A stretch of 64,000 bases of DNA, from NCBI RefSeq assembly GCF_036271055.1, contig NZ_DATBBJ010000074.1, positions 1 through 64,000 on the forward strand, written 5' to 3'. A program made the translations under genes and the position numbers. This document shows, piece by piece, positions 43,430 to 52,556 of this stretch; within the stretch, counting starts at the first letter, position 1; each line of letters starts with the position of its first letter. Source of the stretch: Scandinavium sp036271055. Lineage in GTDB: Bacteria; Pseudomonadota; Gammaproteobacteria; Enterobacterales; Enterobacteriaceae. The notes under the pieces are model-generated. The model saw only the letters and a list, made by a program, of their open reading frames with translations. It ran no database searches and was not told where the DNA came from.

Positions 43430-44905
43430 ATGGCGGTAACGCAAACGGCCCAGGCATGTGATCTGGTCATTTTCGGCGCAAAGGGTGACCTGGCGCGTCG
43501 TAAATTGCTGCCTTCCCTGTATCAACTGGAGAAAGCAGGCCAGATCCATCCGGACACGCGTATCCTTGGGGTAGGACGTGCCGATTGGGATAAAGATGCA
43601 TACACCAAAGTGGTGCGCGAGGCGCTGGAAACCTTCATGAAGGAGAAGATTGATGAAAGTCTGTGGGACACCCTGAGTGGTCGCCTGGACTTCTGCAATC
43701 TGGATGTCAACGACACCAAATCCTTTACTCGCCTCGGCAAAATGCTCGACCAGAAAGAACGCGTCACCATTAACTATTTCGCGATGCCGCCAAGCACCTT
43801 TGGCGCTATCTGCAAAGGGCTTGGCGAAGCCAAACTGAATGCAAAACCTGCTCGCGTCGTTATGGAAAAACCGCTCGGTACGTCGCTTGCTACCTCGCGT
43901 GAAATCAATGACCAGGTGGGCGAATATTTCGAAGAGTGCCAGGTTTATCGCATTGACCACTATCTCGGCAAAGAGACCGTGCTCAACCTGCTGGCGCTGC
44001 GTTTTGCCAACTCCCTGTTCGTTAACAACTGGGATTCCCGCACTATCGATCACGTGGAAATTACCGTGGCGGAAGAAGTGGGTATCGAAGGCCGCTGGGG
44101 TTATTTCGATCAAGCCGGGCAGATGCGCGACATGATCCAAAACCACTTGCTGCAGATTCTGTGCATGATTGCCATGTCTCCGCCGTCCGATCTGAGCGCT
44201 GACAGCATTCGTGATGCCAAAGTGAAAGTGCTGAAATCGCTGCGCCGTATCGACCGCTCAAACGTGCGAGATAAAACCGTACGCGGTCAGTACACCGCTG
44301 GTTTTGCTCAGGGCAAAAAAGTGCCGGGTTACCTCGAAGAAGAGGGCGCGAACAAGAGCAGTAACACCGAAACCTTCGTGGCTATCCGTGTGGATATCGA
44401 CGACTGGCGCTGGGCTGGCGTGCCATTCTACCTGCGCACCGGTAAACGTCTGCCGACCAAATGTTCCGAAGTGGTGGTCTATTTCAAAACACCTGAACTG
44501 AACCTGTTCAAAGAGTCCTGGCAAGAGCTGCCGCAGAACAAGCTGACTATTCGTCTGCAACCAGACGAAGGCGTGGATATCCAGATCCTCAATAAAGTCC
44601 CGGGGCTTGATCACAAGCACAACCTGCAAACCACGAAGCTTGATCTGAGCTATTCCGAAACCTTTAACGAAACGCACCTGGCCGACGCTTACGAGCGTTT
44701 ACTGCTGGAAACGATGCGCGGCATTCAGGCGCTGTTCGTGCGTCGTGACGAAGTGGAAGAGGCGTGGAAATGGGTCGACTCCATCACCGAAGCCTGGGCT
44801 GCCGATCAGGATGCGCCAAAACCGTATCAGGCGGGCACCTGGGGGCCAGTCTCTTCCGTAGCGATGATCACCCGTGATGGCCGCTCGTGGAACGAGTTTG
44901 AGTAA
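43430..44905 (+). CDS. zwf: Glucose-6-phosphate 1-dehydrogenase
   Basis: 491 residues, as in E. coli. It oxidises glucose 6-phosphate to 6-phosphogluconolactone with NADP. The nucleotide-binding GAKGDLARRKL near residue 17 and the active-site RIDHYLGKE (near residue 180) are intact. Shine-Dalgarno GAGGAG precedes the ATG. Its product feeds edd-eda downstream and the pentose phosphate pathway. Confidence 0.98.
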   Translation: MAVTQTAQACDLVIFGAKGDLARRKLLPSLYQLEKAGQIHPDTRILGVGRADWDKDAYTKVVREALETFMKEKIDESLWDTLSGRLDFCNLDVNDTKSFTRLGKMLDQKERVTINYFAMPPSTFGAICKGLGEAKLNAKPARVVMEKPLGTSLATSREINDQVGEYFEECQVYRIDHYLGKETVLNLLALRFANSLFVNNWDSRTIDHVEITVAEEVGIEGRWGYFDQAGQMRDMIQNHLLQILCMIAMSPPSDLSADSIRDAKVKVLKSLRRIDRSNVRDKTVRGQYTAGFAQGKKVPGYLEEEGANKSSNTETFVAIRVDIDDWRWAGVPFYLRTGKRLPTKCSEVVVYFKTPELNLFKESWQELPQNKLTIRLQPDEGVDIQILNKVPGLDHKHNLQTTKLDLSYSETFNETHLADAYERLLLETMRGIQALFVRRDEVEEAWKWVDSITEAWAADQDAPKPYQAGTWGPVSSVAMITRDGRSWNEFE

Positions 44906-44931
44906 AAAATAAATGTTACTCCGTTCAGGGT

Positions 44932-44947
44932 ATTTTACCGGTAACAT
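44932..44947. promoter_or_regulatory. GntR-like operator upstream of edd
   Basis: ATTTTACCGGTAACAT differs by one base from the GntR consensus ATGTTACCGGTAACAT and is centred on the palindrome TTACCGGTAA. GntR repression of edd-eda is known in E. coli; gntR is not in the window. Confidence 0.65.
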
Positions 44948-44984
44948 GATCTGACACAGCATCACGCATAATATTTGCACTTTT

Positions 44985-45019
44985 AAGCCCCGGGAGGTTC
45001 ACCCCCGGGGCTTTTTTCA
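44985..45019 (+). terminator. Terminator-like hairpin between zwf and edd
   Basis: AAGCCCCGGG (44985-44994) pairs with CCCGGGGCTT (45004-45013) around a 9-base loop, followed by six T. It probably ends zwf transcripts and separates zwf from edd. It lies about 40 bases after the GntR-like site. Confidence 0.9.
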
Positions 45020-45141
45020 TTACAATTATGGCAGATGAATTTGCCCCTGAGCTACAGCACAAGCGCGTTTCAGCATTGTTAAAAACTCCTGAATTTCGTG
45101 TTAATGCCACAGCCCAGACACTCAGAATTTGAGGAGCTTTT

Positions 45142-46953
45142 ATGAATCCTGCATTGTTACGCGTAACAAATCGTATTATCGAGCGTTCGAAAGAGACCCG
45201 CAGCGCCTACCTCGCACGCATTAACCAGGCTAAGTCTGAAACCGTTCAGCGCTCTCGTTTGGCCTGTGGCAACCTGGCGCATGGCTTTGCGGCCTGCCAG
45301 CCAGAGGACAAAGCCTCGCTGAAAAGCATGCTGCGTAACAACATCGCCATTATCACTTCCTATAACGATATGCTTTCTGCGCACCAGCCGTACGAATTCT
45401 ACCCAGACGTTATCCGTAAAGCGTTGCACGGTGTGAACGCAGTGGCGCAAGTGGCCGGTGGCGTACCTGCGATGTGCGACGGCGTCACTCAGGGGCAGGA
45501 CGGTATGGAGTTGTCGCTGCTGAGCCGTGAAGTGATTGCGATGTCTGCAGCGGTAGGGCTTTCACACAATATGTTTGATGGCGCGCTGTACCTCGGCGTG
45601 TGCGACAAAATCGTCCCGGGTCTGGTGATGGCGGCACTGTCGTTTGGTCATCTGCCGTCAATTTTCATCCCATCAGGTCCGATGTCGAGCGGTCTGCCAA
45701 ACAAAGAAAAAGTCCGCATTCGTCAGCTGTATGCCGAAGGAAAAGTAGATCGCATGGCGCTGCTGGAGTCGGAAGCCGCGTCTTATCACGCGCCGGGCAC
45801 CTGCACGTTTTACGGCACAGCCAACACCAATCAGATGGTTATCGAGTTCATGGGCATGCAGTTGCCGGGCTCCTCGTTTATTCACCCGGATGCGCCAATG
45901 CGCGAAATGTTGACCGCAGCTGCTGCGCGCCAGGTGACCCGCATGACCGGCAATGGCAATGAGTGGATGCCACTGGGCAAAATGTTCGACGAAAAAGTGG
46001 TGGTCAACGGAATTGTGGCTCTGCTGGCAACCGGCGGCTCGACCAACCACACCATGCATTTGGTGGCGATGGCACGCGCGGCTGGCATCATTATCAACTG
46101 GGATGATTTCTCTGAGCTTTCCGATATTGTGCCGCTGATGGCACGCCTGTACCCGAACGGCCCGGCAGATATTAACCACTTCCAGGCGGCGGGTGGCGTA
46201 CCAGTGCTGATGCGTGAACTGCTGAAGGGCGGCCTGCTGCATGAAGACGTTGAAACCGTTGCGGGACATGGTCTGTCACGTTACACGATGGAGCCTTGGC
46301 TGAATAACGGTGAGCTGGATTGGCGCGAAGGCGCACAGGGTTCACTGGATGAAGCCGTTATCGCCACTATCGAAAAACCGTTCTCCCATCACGGCGGCAC
46401 TAAAGTGCTGAGTGGCAATCTGGGCCGTGCGGTCATGAAAACCTCTGCCGTGCCGGTTGAAAACCAGATTATCGAAGCCCCAGCCGTGGTGTTTGAGAGC
46501 CAGCACGACGTATTGCCTGCCTTTGAGGCGGGTCTGCTGGACAAAGATTGCGTGGTCGTGGTGCGTCTGCAAGGACCAAAAGCTAACGGCATGCCAGAAT
46601 TGCATAAACTTATGCCGCCATTAGGTGTATTATTGGACCGTTGTTTCAAAATTGCGTTAGTCACCGATGGACGACTCTCAGGCGCATCCGGTAAAGTGCC
46701 ATCAGCAATCCACGTCACCCCCGAAGCGTATGATGGCGGGCTGCTGGCGAAAGTGCATGATGGCGATATGATCCGCGTGAATGGGCAAACTGGCGAACTG
46801 ACGTTGCTGGTCGATGAAGCAGAGCTTGCCGCGCGCAAACCGCATTTACCTGACCTGAGCGCATCACGGGTAGGGACCGGGCGCGAACTGTTCAGCGCAC
46901 TGCGTGAGAATCTCTCCGGTGCGGAACAGGGCGCGACCTGCATCACTTTTTAA
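45142..46953 (+). CDS. edd: Phosphogluconate dehydratase (Entner-Doudoroff)
   Basis: 603 residues, identical in length to E. coli Edd. It dehydrates 6-phosphogluconate to 2-keto-3-deoxy-6-phosphogluconate and belongs to the IlvD/Edd Fe-S dehydratases. Cluster Cys residues are in PAMCDGVTQG, GVCDKIVPG and GTCTFYGTANTNQ; the SDGRLSGASGK-like block (TDGRLSGASGKVP) lies near the C-terminus. eda follows 40 bases later in one operon. Confidence 0.98.
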   Translation: MNPALLRVTNRIIERSKETRSAYLARINQAKSETVQRSRLACGNLAHGFAACQPEDKASLKSMLRNNIAIITSYNDMLSAHQPYEFYPDVIRKALHGVNAVAQVAGGVPAMCDGVTQGQDGMELSLLSREVIAMSAAVGLSHNMFDGALYLGVCDKIVPGLVMAALSFGHLPSIFIPSGPMSSGLPNKEKVRIRQLYAEGKVDRMALLESEAASYHAPGTCTFYGTANTNQMVIEFMGMQLPGSSFIHPDAPMREMLTAAAARQVTRMTGNGNEWMPLGKMFDEKVVVNGIVALLATGGSTNHTMHLVAMARAAGIIINWDDFSELSDIVPLMARLYPNGPADINHFQAAGGVPVLMRELLKGGLLHEDVETVAGHGLSRYTMEPWLNNGELDWREGAQGSLDEAVIATIEKPFSHHGGTKVLSGNLGRAVMKTSAVPVENQIIEAPAVVFESQHDVLPAFEAGLLDKDCVVVVRLQGPKANGMPELHKLMPPLGVLLDRCFKIALVTDGRLSGASGKVPSAIHVTPEAYDGGLLAKVHDGDMIRVNGQTGELTLLVDEAELAARKPHLPDLSASRVGTGRELFSALRENLSGAEQGATCITF

Positions 46954-46993
46954 TACGACAAGACTTATCATTCTGGCGAAGAGAAAAACTCTG

Positions 46994-47632
46994 ATGAAAA
47001 ACTGGAAAACAAGTGCAGAAGCTATCCTGACCAACGGCCCGGTTGTCCCGGTTATCGTGGTGAATAAACTGGAACACGCAGTGCCAATGGCGAAAGCGCT
47101 GGTTGCTGGTGGTGTACGCGTGCTGGAAGTGACCTTGCGTACTGCTTGCGCGATGGACGCGATTCGCGCTATTGCAAAAGAAGTCCCGGACGCGATCGTG
47201 GGTGCCGGCACCGTGACCAACGTGCAACAGCTGAAAGAAGTGACAGAAGCGGGCGCACAGTTTGCGATAAGCCCAGGTCTGACCGAGCCACTGCTGAAAG
47301 CGGCAACCGAAGGCACTATTCCATTGATCCCGGGTATCAGCACCGTGTCTGAACTGATGCTGGGCATGGACTACGGTCTGAAAGAATTCAAATTCTTCCC
47401 GGCAGAAGCCAACGGCGGCACCAAGGCGTTGCAGGCGATTGCTGGCCCGTTCGCGCATATTCGTTTCTGCCCAACTGGCGGCATCTCCCCGGCTAACTAC
47501 CGTGATTACCTGGCGCTGAAAAGCGTGCTGTGTATCGGGGGTTCCTGGCTGGTTCCGGCGGATGCGCTGGAATCTGGTGATTACGACCATATCACCAAAA
47601 TTGCTCGCGAAGCGGTAGAAGGCGCGAAGTAA
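46994..47632 (+). CDS. eda: KDPG / 4-hydroxy-2-oxoglutarate aldolase
   Basis: 212 residues from the ATG at 46994; it ends one residue earlier than E. coli Eda. It splits 2-keto-3-deoxy-6-phosphogluconate into pyruvate and glyceraldehyde 3-phosphate. The Schiff-base Lys is in EFKFFPAEANGG (near residue 133), and the Glu of LEVTLRT helps in catalysis. Upstream in-frame codons lie in edd. Genes for the next pectin-derived intermediates also feed this step, which links it to the rhi pair. Confidence 0.97.
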   Translation: MKNWKTSAEAILTNGPVVPVIVVNKLEHAVPMAKALVAGGVRVLEVTLRTACAMDAIRAIAKEVPDAIVGAGTVTNVQQLKEVTEAGAQFAISPGLTEPLLKAATEGTIPLIPGISTVSELMLGMDYGLKEFKFFPAEANGGTKALQAIAGPFAHIRFCPTGGISPANYRDYLALKSVLCIGGSWLVPADALESGDYDHITKIAREAVEGAK

Positions 47633-47643
47633 TTGACGTAGGT

Positions 47644-47713
47644 GCCTGATGGCGGCTTCGCCTTATCAGGCCAACAAACTGCGTAAGCCCGGTAAGTGTC
47701 AGCACCACCGGGC
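47644..47713. repeat. Pair of inverted REP-type elements between eda and purT
   Basis: A REP-like unit at 47644-47671 (GCCTGATGGCGG ... TTATCAGGC) is followed by a second one in the opposite orientation at 47687-47713 (GCCCGGT and ACCGGGC arms). Together they form a BIME-like pair between convergent genes. Confidence 0.75.
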
Positions 47714-47721
47714 ATTTTTTT
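47687..47721 (+). terminator. Terminator of eda formed by the second REP unit
   Basis: The GCCCGGT/ACCGGGC stem (47687-47693 and 47707-47713) is followed by ATTTTTTT, which gives it the form of a Rho-independent terminator for edd-eda. Confidence 0.75.
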
Positions 47722-48898
47722 ATGCTTTAACCACGACGTTCTCTGCCGCCGTTTTCGCGCGCTTTACCGCTGTTTCAACCGTTTCAGCCACCGCCAGCGC
47801 CACACCAAGACGACGCGTTCCAGCGATATCCGGTTTGCCAAACAGGCGCAACTGGACGCCTGCACCCACCGCCCTTTCTACATTGCTAAAGCTAATGTTA
47901 TTACTGGTTAACTGCGGCAGGATCACTGCCGAAGCCGAAGGGCCATACTGGCGAATCGCGCCAATCGGCAAACCGAGGAAAGCGCGCACGTGCAGCGCGA
48001 ACTCAGAGAGATCCTGTGAGATAAGCGTTACCATGCCGGTGTCATGTGGACGCGGCGACACTTCGCTGAACACCACTTCGTCGCCGCAAATAAACAGTTC
48101 CACACCAAACAGGCCGTAGCCGCCAAGTGCCAATACCACTTTGCGGGCGATCTCTTCCGCGCGTTCAAGCGCGAGGGGACTCATCTGCTGCGGTTGCCAG
48201 GATTCACGATAGTCGCCATCTTCCTGACGATGACCGACCGGTGCGCAGAAATGTACGCCGTCAACGGCACTGACGGTCAGCAGGGTAATTTCAAAATCAA
48301 AGTTCACCACGCTTTCAACGATCACCCGCCCAGCGCCTGCGCGACCGCCTTGTTGCGCGTATTGCCAGGCGGCGGCCAGTTGCTCTTCATCGCGGATAAA
48401 ACTCTGGCCTTTGCCGGAAGAACTCATGACCGGTTTTACAATGCACGGGAAGCCGATTTCCACCACCGCATTACGGAAACTTTGTTCGCTGTCGGCAAAA
48501 CGGTAGGTCGAGGTGGGCAGGGAAAGTTCTTCTGCGGCCAGACGACGAATACCTTCGCGGTTCATGGTGAGTTTTGTCGCGCGAGCACAGGGAACCACAT
48601 GTTGACCGGCTTGCTCTAATTCAATCAGCATATCGGTGGCGATGGCCTCAATTTCCGGCACGATAAAGTCGGGCTTTTCTTGTTCGACGAGTGCTTTCAG
48701 TGCCTGACCGTCGAGCATATTGATAACGTGGCTACGATGAGCAACGTGCATCGCCGGAGCATCAGCATAACGGTCGACGGCAACGACCTCGATACCCAGA
48801 CGCTGGCATTCAATCGCCACTTCTTTACCCAGCTCGCCAGAGCCCAATAACATCACGCGAGTTGCCGCCGGACGCAGCGCGGTGCCTAGTACAGTCAT
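47720..48898 (-). CDS. purT: Formate-dependent GAR transformylase PurT
   Basis: 392 residues from the ATG at 48898, the E. coli length. It is an ATP-grasp enzyme that makes formylglycinamide ribonucleotide from GAR, formate and ATP in purine synthesis. The N-terminal MLLGSGELGKEV, the glycine-rich SSSGKGQSF loop and FSEVSPRPHDTGMVT are present. A PurR box lies upstream. Use of formate fits a bacterium that lives part of the time without oxygen. Confidence 0.97.
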   Translation of the reverse strand: MTVLGTALRPAATRVMLLGSGELGKEVAIECQRLGIEVVAVDRYADAPAMHVAHRSHVINMLDGQALKALVEQEKPDFIVPEIEAIATDMLIELEQAGQHVVPCARATKLTMNREGIRRLAAEELSLPTSTYRFADSEQSFRNAVVEIGFPCIVKPVMSSSGKGQSFIRDEEQLAAAWQYAQQGGRAGAGRVIVESVVNFDFEITLLTVSAVDGVHFCAPVGHRQEDGDYRESWQPQQMSPLALERAEEIARKVVLALGGYGLFGVELFICGDEVVFSEVSPRPHDTGMVTLISQDLSEFALHVRAFLGLPIGAIRQYGPSASAVILPQLTSNNISFSNVERAVGAGVQLRLFGKPDIAGTRRLGVALAVAETVETAVKRAKTAAENVVVKA

Positions 48899-48936
48899 AA
48901 CCAAATCCCACAGTAAAAAAATTGACGGCAGTATAT

Positions 48937-48952
48937 ACGAAAACGTTTGCGT
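48937..48952. promoter_or_regulatory. PurR operator of purT
   Basis: ACGAAAACGTTTGCGT matches the PurR palindrome ACGCAAACGTTTGCGT except for one base and lies about 40 bases upstream of the purT start. Confidence 0.88.
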
Positions 48953-49073
48953 CTGTCTCGTGAGGCTCACAGGGCGTATCAGACGTCGTACTTTGCACAT
49001 CTTTAGTCAGGCCAGACATTTCCTGACAGCGGCTCGCTTAGTCTGGGGTTTCACCACAGACAGTGAGGTCAAC

Positions 49074-49727
49074 ATGGCAAACTGGTTAAATCAACTTCAA
49101 TCACTAATGGGACAAGCCTCCTCATCGACCAGGTCGTCGGGCGAGCAGGGGCTCAGTAAACTATTGGTGCCAGGTGCGCTTGGCGGGCTGGCAGGGCTTC
49201 TGGTCTCAAGTAAATCCTCGCGTAAGTTGCTGACAAAATATGGAACCGGTGCGTTGCTGGTCGGCGGTGGCGCGGTTGCCGGTACGGTTCTGTGGAACAA
49301 GTACAAAGACAAAATTCGTACCGCGCATCAGAACGAACCGCAGTATGGGGAGATAGCCAGCCCGATAGATGTGCGAACAGAACGCCTTATCCTGGCCCTC
49401 GTATTTGCGGCGAAAAGTGATGGGCATATTGATGACAAAGAGCGGGCAGCTATCGAGCAGCAACTGCAAGAGGCGGGGGTTGAAGCGCAGGGGCGGCAGC
49501 TGGTAGAGAAAGCCATCGCCCAACCGCTCGATCCCCAGTTGCTGGCGAAAGACGTACATAACGAGGAAGAAGCGCTGGAACTCTATTTCCTGAGCTGTGC
49601 CGCCATAGACATCGATCATTTCATGGAGCGTAGCTATCTGAAAGCATTGGGTGACGCGCTGAAGATCCCACAGGAAGTGCGCGAGGGCATCGAAGCGGAT
49701 TTAAAGACGCAAAAACAGGCACTTTAA
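49074..49727 (+). CDS. yebE: DUF533 inner-membrane protein YebE
   Basis: 217 residues from the ATG at 49074 (upstream in-frame codons lie in the purT promoter region). A glycine-rich hydrophobic stretch (about residues 35-80) is followed by a soluble DUF533/TerB-like domain with acidic Asp-rich turns (AAKSDGHIDDKE). In E. coli yebE belongs to the Cpx envelope-stress regulon; its function is not known. In E. coli yebF and yebG would lie between purT and yebE; here the two are direct neighbours. Confidence 0.93.
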   Translation: MANWLNQLQSLMGQASSSTRSSGEQGLSKLLVPGALGGLAGLLVSSKSSRKLLTKYGTGALLVGGGAVAGTVLWNKYKDKIRTAHQNEPQYGEIASPIDVRTERLILALVFAAKSDGHIDDKERAAIEQQLQEAGVEAQGRQLVEKAIAQPLDPQLLAKDVHNEEEALELYFLSCAAIDIDHFMERSYLKALGDALKIPQEVREGIEADLKTQKQAL

Positions 49728-49789
49728 CCACAATCTGGCATGTTTCGCTTGCATCGCTGTGTACATTTGCCACCCTTAGGGGAGGTAAC

Positions 49790-51868
49790 TTGCAGAAGAA
49801 CAACGACATGCCACCAAAAGCAAAACGTATTCCCCACGCCATGACGCTTCATGGCGATACCCGCATCGACAACTATGCCTGGCTGCGCGACGATGATCGT
49901 GCGCGGCCGGACGTGCTCGAGTACCTGAAACAGGAAAATGACTACGGCCACGACGTCATGTCCACGCAGCGTAGCCTGCAAGATAAAGTGCTGAAAGAGA
50001 TTGTCGACCGCATCCCGCAGCGCGAAGTGTCTGCGCCGTACAGCAAGAATGGCTATCGCTATCGACAGGTTTACGAACCAGGCTGCGAATACGCCGTCTA
50101 TCAGCGCCAGTCGGTGCAGAAAGACGAATGGAACGAGTGGGAATTGCTGCTCGATGGCAATCAGCGTGCCGCGCGTAGCGAGTTTTATACGCTCGGTGGC
50201 CTGGGGGTATCGCCCGATAATACGCTGATGGCGCTGACGGAGGATTATCTGTCACGTCGTCAGTATGGCCTTCGTATCCGCAATCTTGAAAACGATAACT
50301 GGTATCCTGAGACGCTGGAAAACGTTGAGCCGGGGTTTGTCTGGGGTAACGATTCACAAACGCTGTATTACGTGCGTAAACATCCCACTACGCTGCTGCC
50401 TTATCAGGTCTGGCGTCATACCGTCGGGATGTCTGTCACCGCCGATGAACTGGTGTATGAAGAGAAAGACGACACCTTTTACGTAGGACTGCACAAAACC
50501 AGTTCAAAACATTACGTGATTATTCATGTCGCCAGCGCCACCACCAGTGAAGTGTATCTGCTGGATGCTGAGCTGCCGGACGCACAGCCGCTCTGTTTCT
50601 TGCCTAGACGTAAAGATCACGAATATAGCCTCGATCACTTCCAGCATAATTTCTATTTGCGCTCTAATCGCGAGGGTAAAAACTTCGGGCTGTACCGTTC
50701 GCCTGTGCGCGATGAAAGCCGCTGGGAAACGCTGATCCCGCCGCGTAATGAAGTGATGCTCGAAGGCTTTACGCTGTTCACCGACTGGCTGGTGGTGGAA
50801 GAGCGCCAACATGGCCTGACAAGTTTGCGGCAAATCAACCGTAAAACGCGGGAGTCCATCGGCATCGCTTTTGATGATCCTGCGTATGTGACCTGGCTTG
50901 CCTACAACCCTGAACCCGACACATCGCGCCTGCGTTACGGCTATTCGTCGATGACCACTCCGGACACTCTGTTCGAGCTGAATATGGATACCGGCGAACG
51001 CACCGTGCTCAAACAGCAGGAGGTGAAGGGGTTTGATGCCAGTCTGTATCGCAGCGAACATTTGTGGGTCAAAGCGCGTGATGGCGTAGAGGTTCCGGTA
51101 TCGTTGGTCTATCACCGTGAACATTTCCGCAAAGGCAATAACCCACTGCTGGTTTACGGCTACGGCTCCTACGGCGCAAGTATGGATGCGGATTTCAGCA
51201 GCAGTCGCCTGAGCCTGCTCGACCGCGGTTTCGTCTTTGCTATTGCCCATGTGCGCGGCGGCGGAGAACTTGGTCAGCAGTGGTATGAGGACGGAAAATT
51301 CCTGTTCAAAAACAATACCTTCAATGACTATCTCGATGTTTGCGATGCGCTACTGGCACAGGGTTACGGTAGTCCGTCACTCTGTTATGGTATGGGCGGC
51401 AGCGCGGGCGGGATGCTTATGGGGGCGGTTATTAATCTGCGCCCGGAGCTGTTCCACGGTGTAATTGCCCAAGTGCCGTTTGTCGATGTTGTGACGACGA
51501 TGCTGGATGAGTCGATTCCGCTGACCACAGGTGAGTTTGAAGAGTGGGGCAATCCGCAAGATCCCGAGTATTACCACTATATCAAAGGCTACAGCCCGTA
51601 TGACAACGTGGAGAAAAAAGCCTATCCGCATCTGTTGGTGACGACCGGTTTGCATGATTCACAAGTGCAATATTGGGAACCGGCAAAGTGGGTAGCGAAA
51701 CTGCGGGAGTTAAAAACAGACGATAACCTGCTGCTGCTTTGCACCGATATGGATTCCGGTCATGGCGGTAAATCTGGACGCTTTAAAAGTTACGAAGGTG
51801 TGGCGCTGGAATACACATTCCTGATTGCGCTGGCCCAGAACACATTGCCGGGCCAGGCACCTCGATAA
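49790..51868 (+). CDS. ptrB: Oligopeptidase B (protease II)
   Basis: 692 residues from a TTG start at 49790, chosen because GGGGAGG ends 4 bases before it; an ATG six codons later (49808) lies 22 bases away from that site. It is a cytoplasmic serine peptidase of the prolyl oligopeptidase family, cutting after Arg or Lys in short peptides. A beta-propeller covers about residues 70-400. The catalytic domain carries GGSAGG (Ser), with Asp in GLHDSQVQYWEP and His in SGHGGKSGR. It is convergent with exoX, with no spacer between the stops. Confidence 0.95.
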   Translation: MQKNNDMPPKAKRIPHAMTLHGDTRIDNYAWLRDDDRARPDVLEYLKQENDYGHDVMSTQRSLQDKVLKEIVDRIPQREVSAPYSKNGYRYRQVYEPGCEYAVYQRQSVQKDEWNEWELLLDGNQRAARSEFYTLGGLGVSPDNTLMALTEDYLSRRQYGLRIRNLENDNWYPETLENVEPGFVWGNDSQTLYYVRKHPTTLLPYQVWRHTVGMSVTADELVYEEKDDTFYVGLHKTSSKHYVIIHVASATTSEVYLLDAELPDAQPLCFLPRRKDHEYSLDHFQHNFYLRSNREGKNFGLYRSPVRDESRWETLIPPRNEVMLEGFTLFTDWLVVEERQHGLTSLRQINRKTRESIGIAFDDPAYVTWLAYNPEPDTSRLRYGYSSMTTPDTLFELNMDTGERTVLKQQEVKGFDASLYRSEHLWVKARDGVEVPVSLVYHREHFRKGNNPLLVYGYGSYGASMDADFSSSRLSLLDRGFVFAIAHVRGGGELGQQWYEDGKFLFKNNTFNDYLDVCDALLAQGYGSPSLCYGMGGSAGGMLMGAVINLRPELFHGVIAQVPFVDVVTTMLDESIPLTTGEFEEWGNPQDPEYYHYIKGYSPYDNVEKKAYPHLLVTTGLHDSQVQYWEPAKWVAKLRELKTDDNLLLLCTDMDSGHGGKSGRFKSYEGVALEYTFLIALAQNTLPGQAPR

Positions 51869-52528
51869 CTATTCTCCGAGCCAGTGCTTGAGTGTTAAGC
51901 GCAGTTCCGGGCTCATTGAATTGAGGTTATTGAACAGCCAGCGGAGGTAGCCGGGATCTTTCTCGGCCACTTCTGAGACCGGTTTACCGCGGTATTTACC
52001 AAAGGTGAAGGTCGTCATCAACGCCGGGCGGCCAGTAATGTCAGCCATTTGATCGGCGGTCCAGCCCGACACATCCATAATATCAATCAACAACGCAGCC
52101 GTGATATAGCAGTCATACAGCGCACGGTGATGATGCAGGCCCGGCGGGGTGGTGACATTGAGTTTTCGGGAGTTATACAGCGCCATATTGCTGTATTTGA
52201 TACCAGGCCACAGACGTCGGGCGAGCTTCATGGTGCAAATCCACTCCCCGTTCATTTCAGGTAGCACGCGGCGATCAAAACTGGCGTTATGCGCGACATA
52301 CCAGGTGCTGCCCTGATAATACGGCACCACCTCTTCAATCCACGGTTTGTCGGCGACCATCTCTTCGGTAATACGATGGATGGCCATCGCATGCGGGCTT
52401 ATCGGTCTGTCCGGGCGAACGAGATGGCTCATGGGATTGGTTATCTTGCCGTCAACAATGTCTACCGAGGCGATTTCCACCACGCCTCCCTGTAAATCGC
52501 AAGTTTCCGTATCGATAACGCGTAACAT
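51869..52528 (-). CDS. exoX: Exodeoxyribonuclease X
   Basis: 219 residues from the ATG at 52528; E. coli ExoX has 220. It is a DEDDh 3'-5' exonuclease used in mismatch repair. Visible motifs are IDTET near the start, NASFDRRVL in the middle and the HHRALYDCYIT block with the last His and Asp. The last base of its stop abuts the ptrB stop. An in-frame ATG 18 codons upstream has no support. Confidence 0.95.
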   Translation of the reverse strand: MLRVIDTETCDLQGGVVEIASVDIVDGKITNPMSHLVRPDRPISPHAMAIHRITEEMVADKPWIEEVVPYYQGSTWYVAHNASFDRRVLPEMNGEWICTMKLARRLWPGIKYSNMALYNSRKLNVTTPPGLHHHRALYDCYITAALLIDIMDVSGWTADQMADITGRPALMTTFTFGKYRGKPVSEVAEKDPGYLRWLFNNLNSMSPELRLTLKHWLGE

Positions 52529-52556
52529 GATGCTCTCCCGGCTAAAAAGAGGCAGG

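Noticed and set aside
43307..44146. Minus-strand open frame across the start of zwf
   Set aside because: It covers conserved zwf sequence and the hexR/zwf control region and has no recognisable domain.
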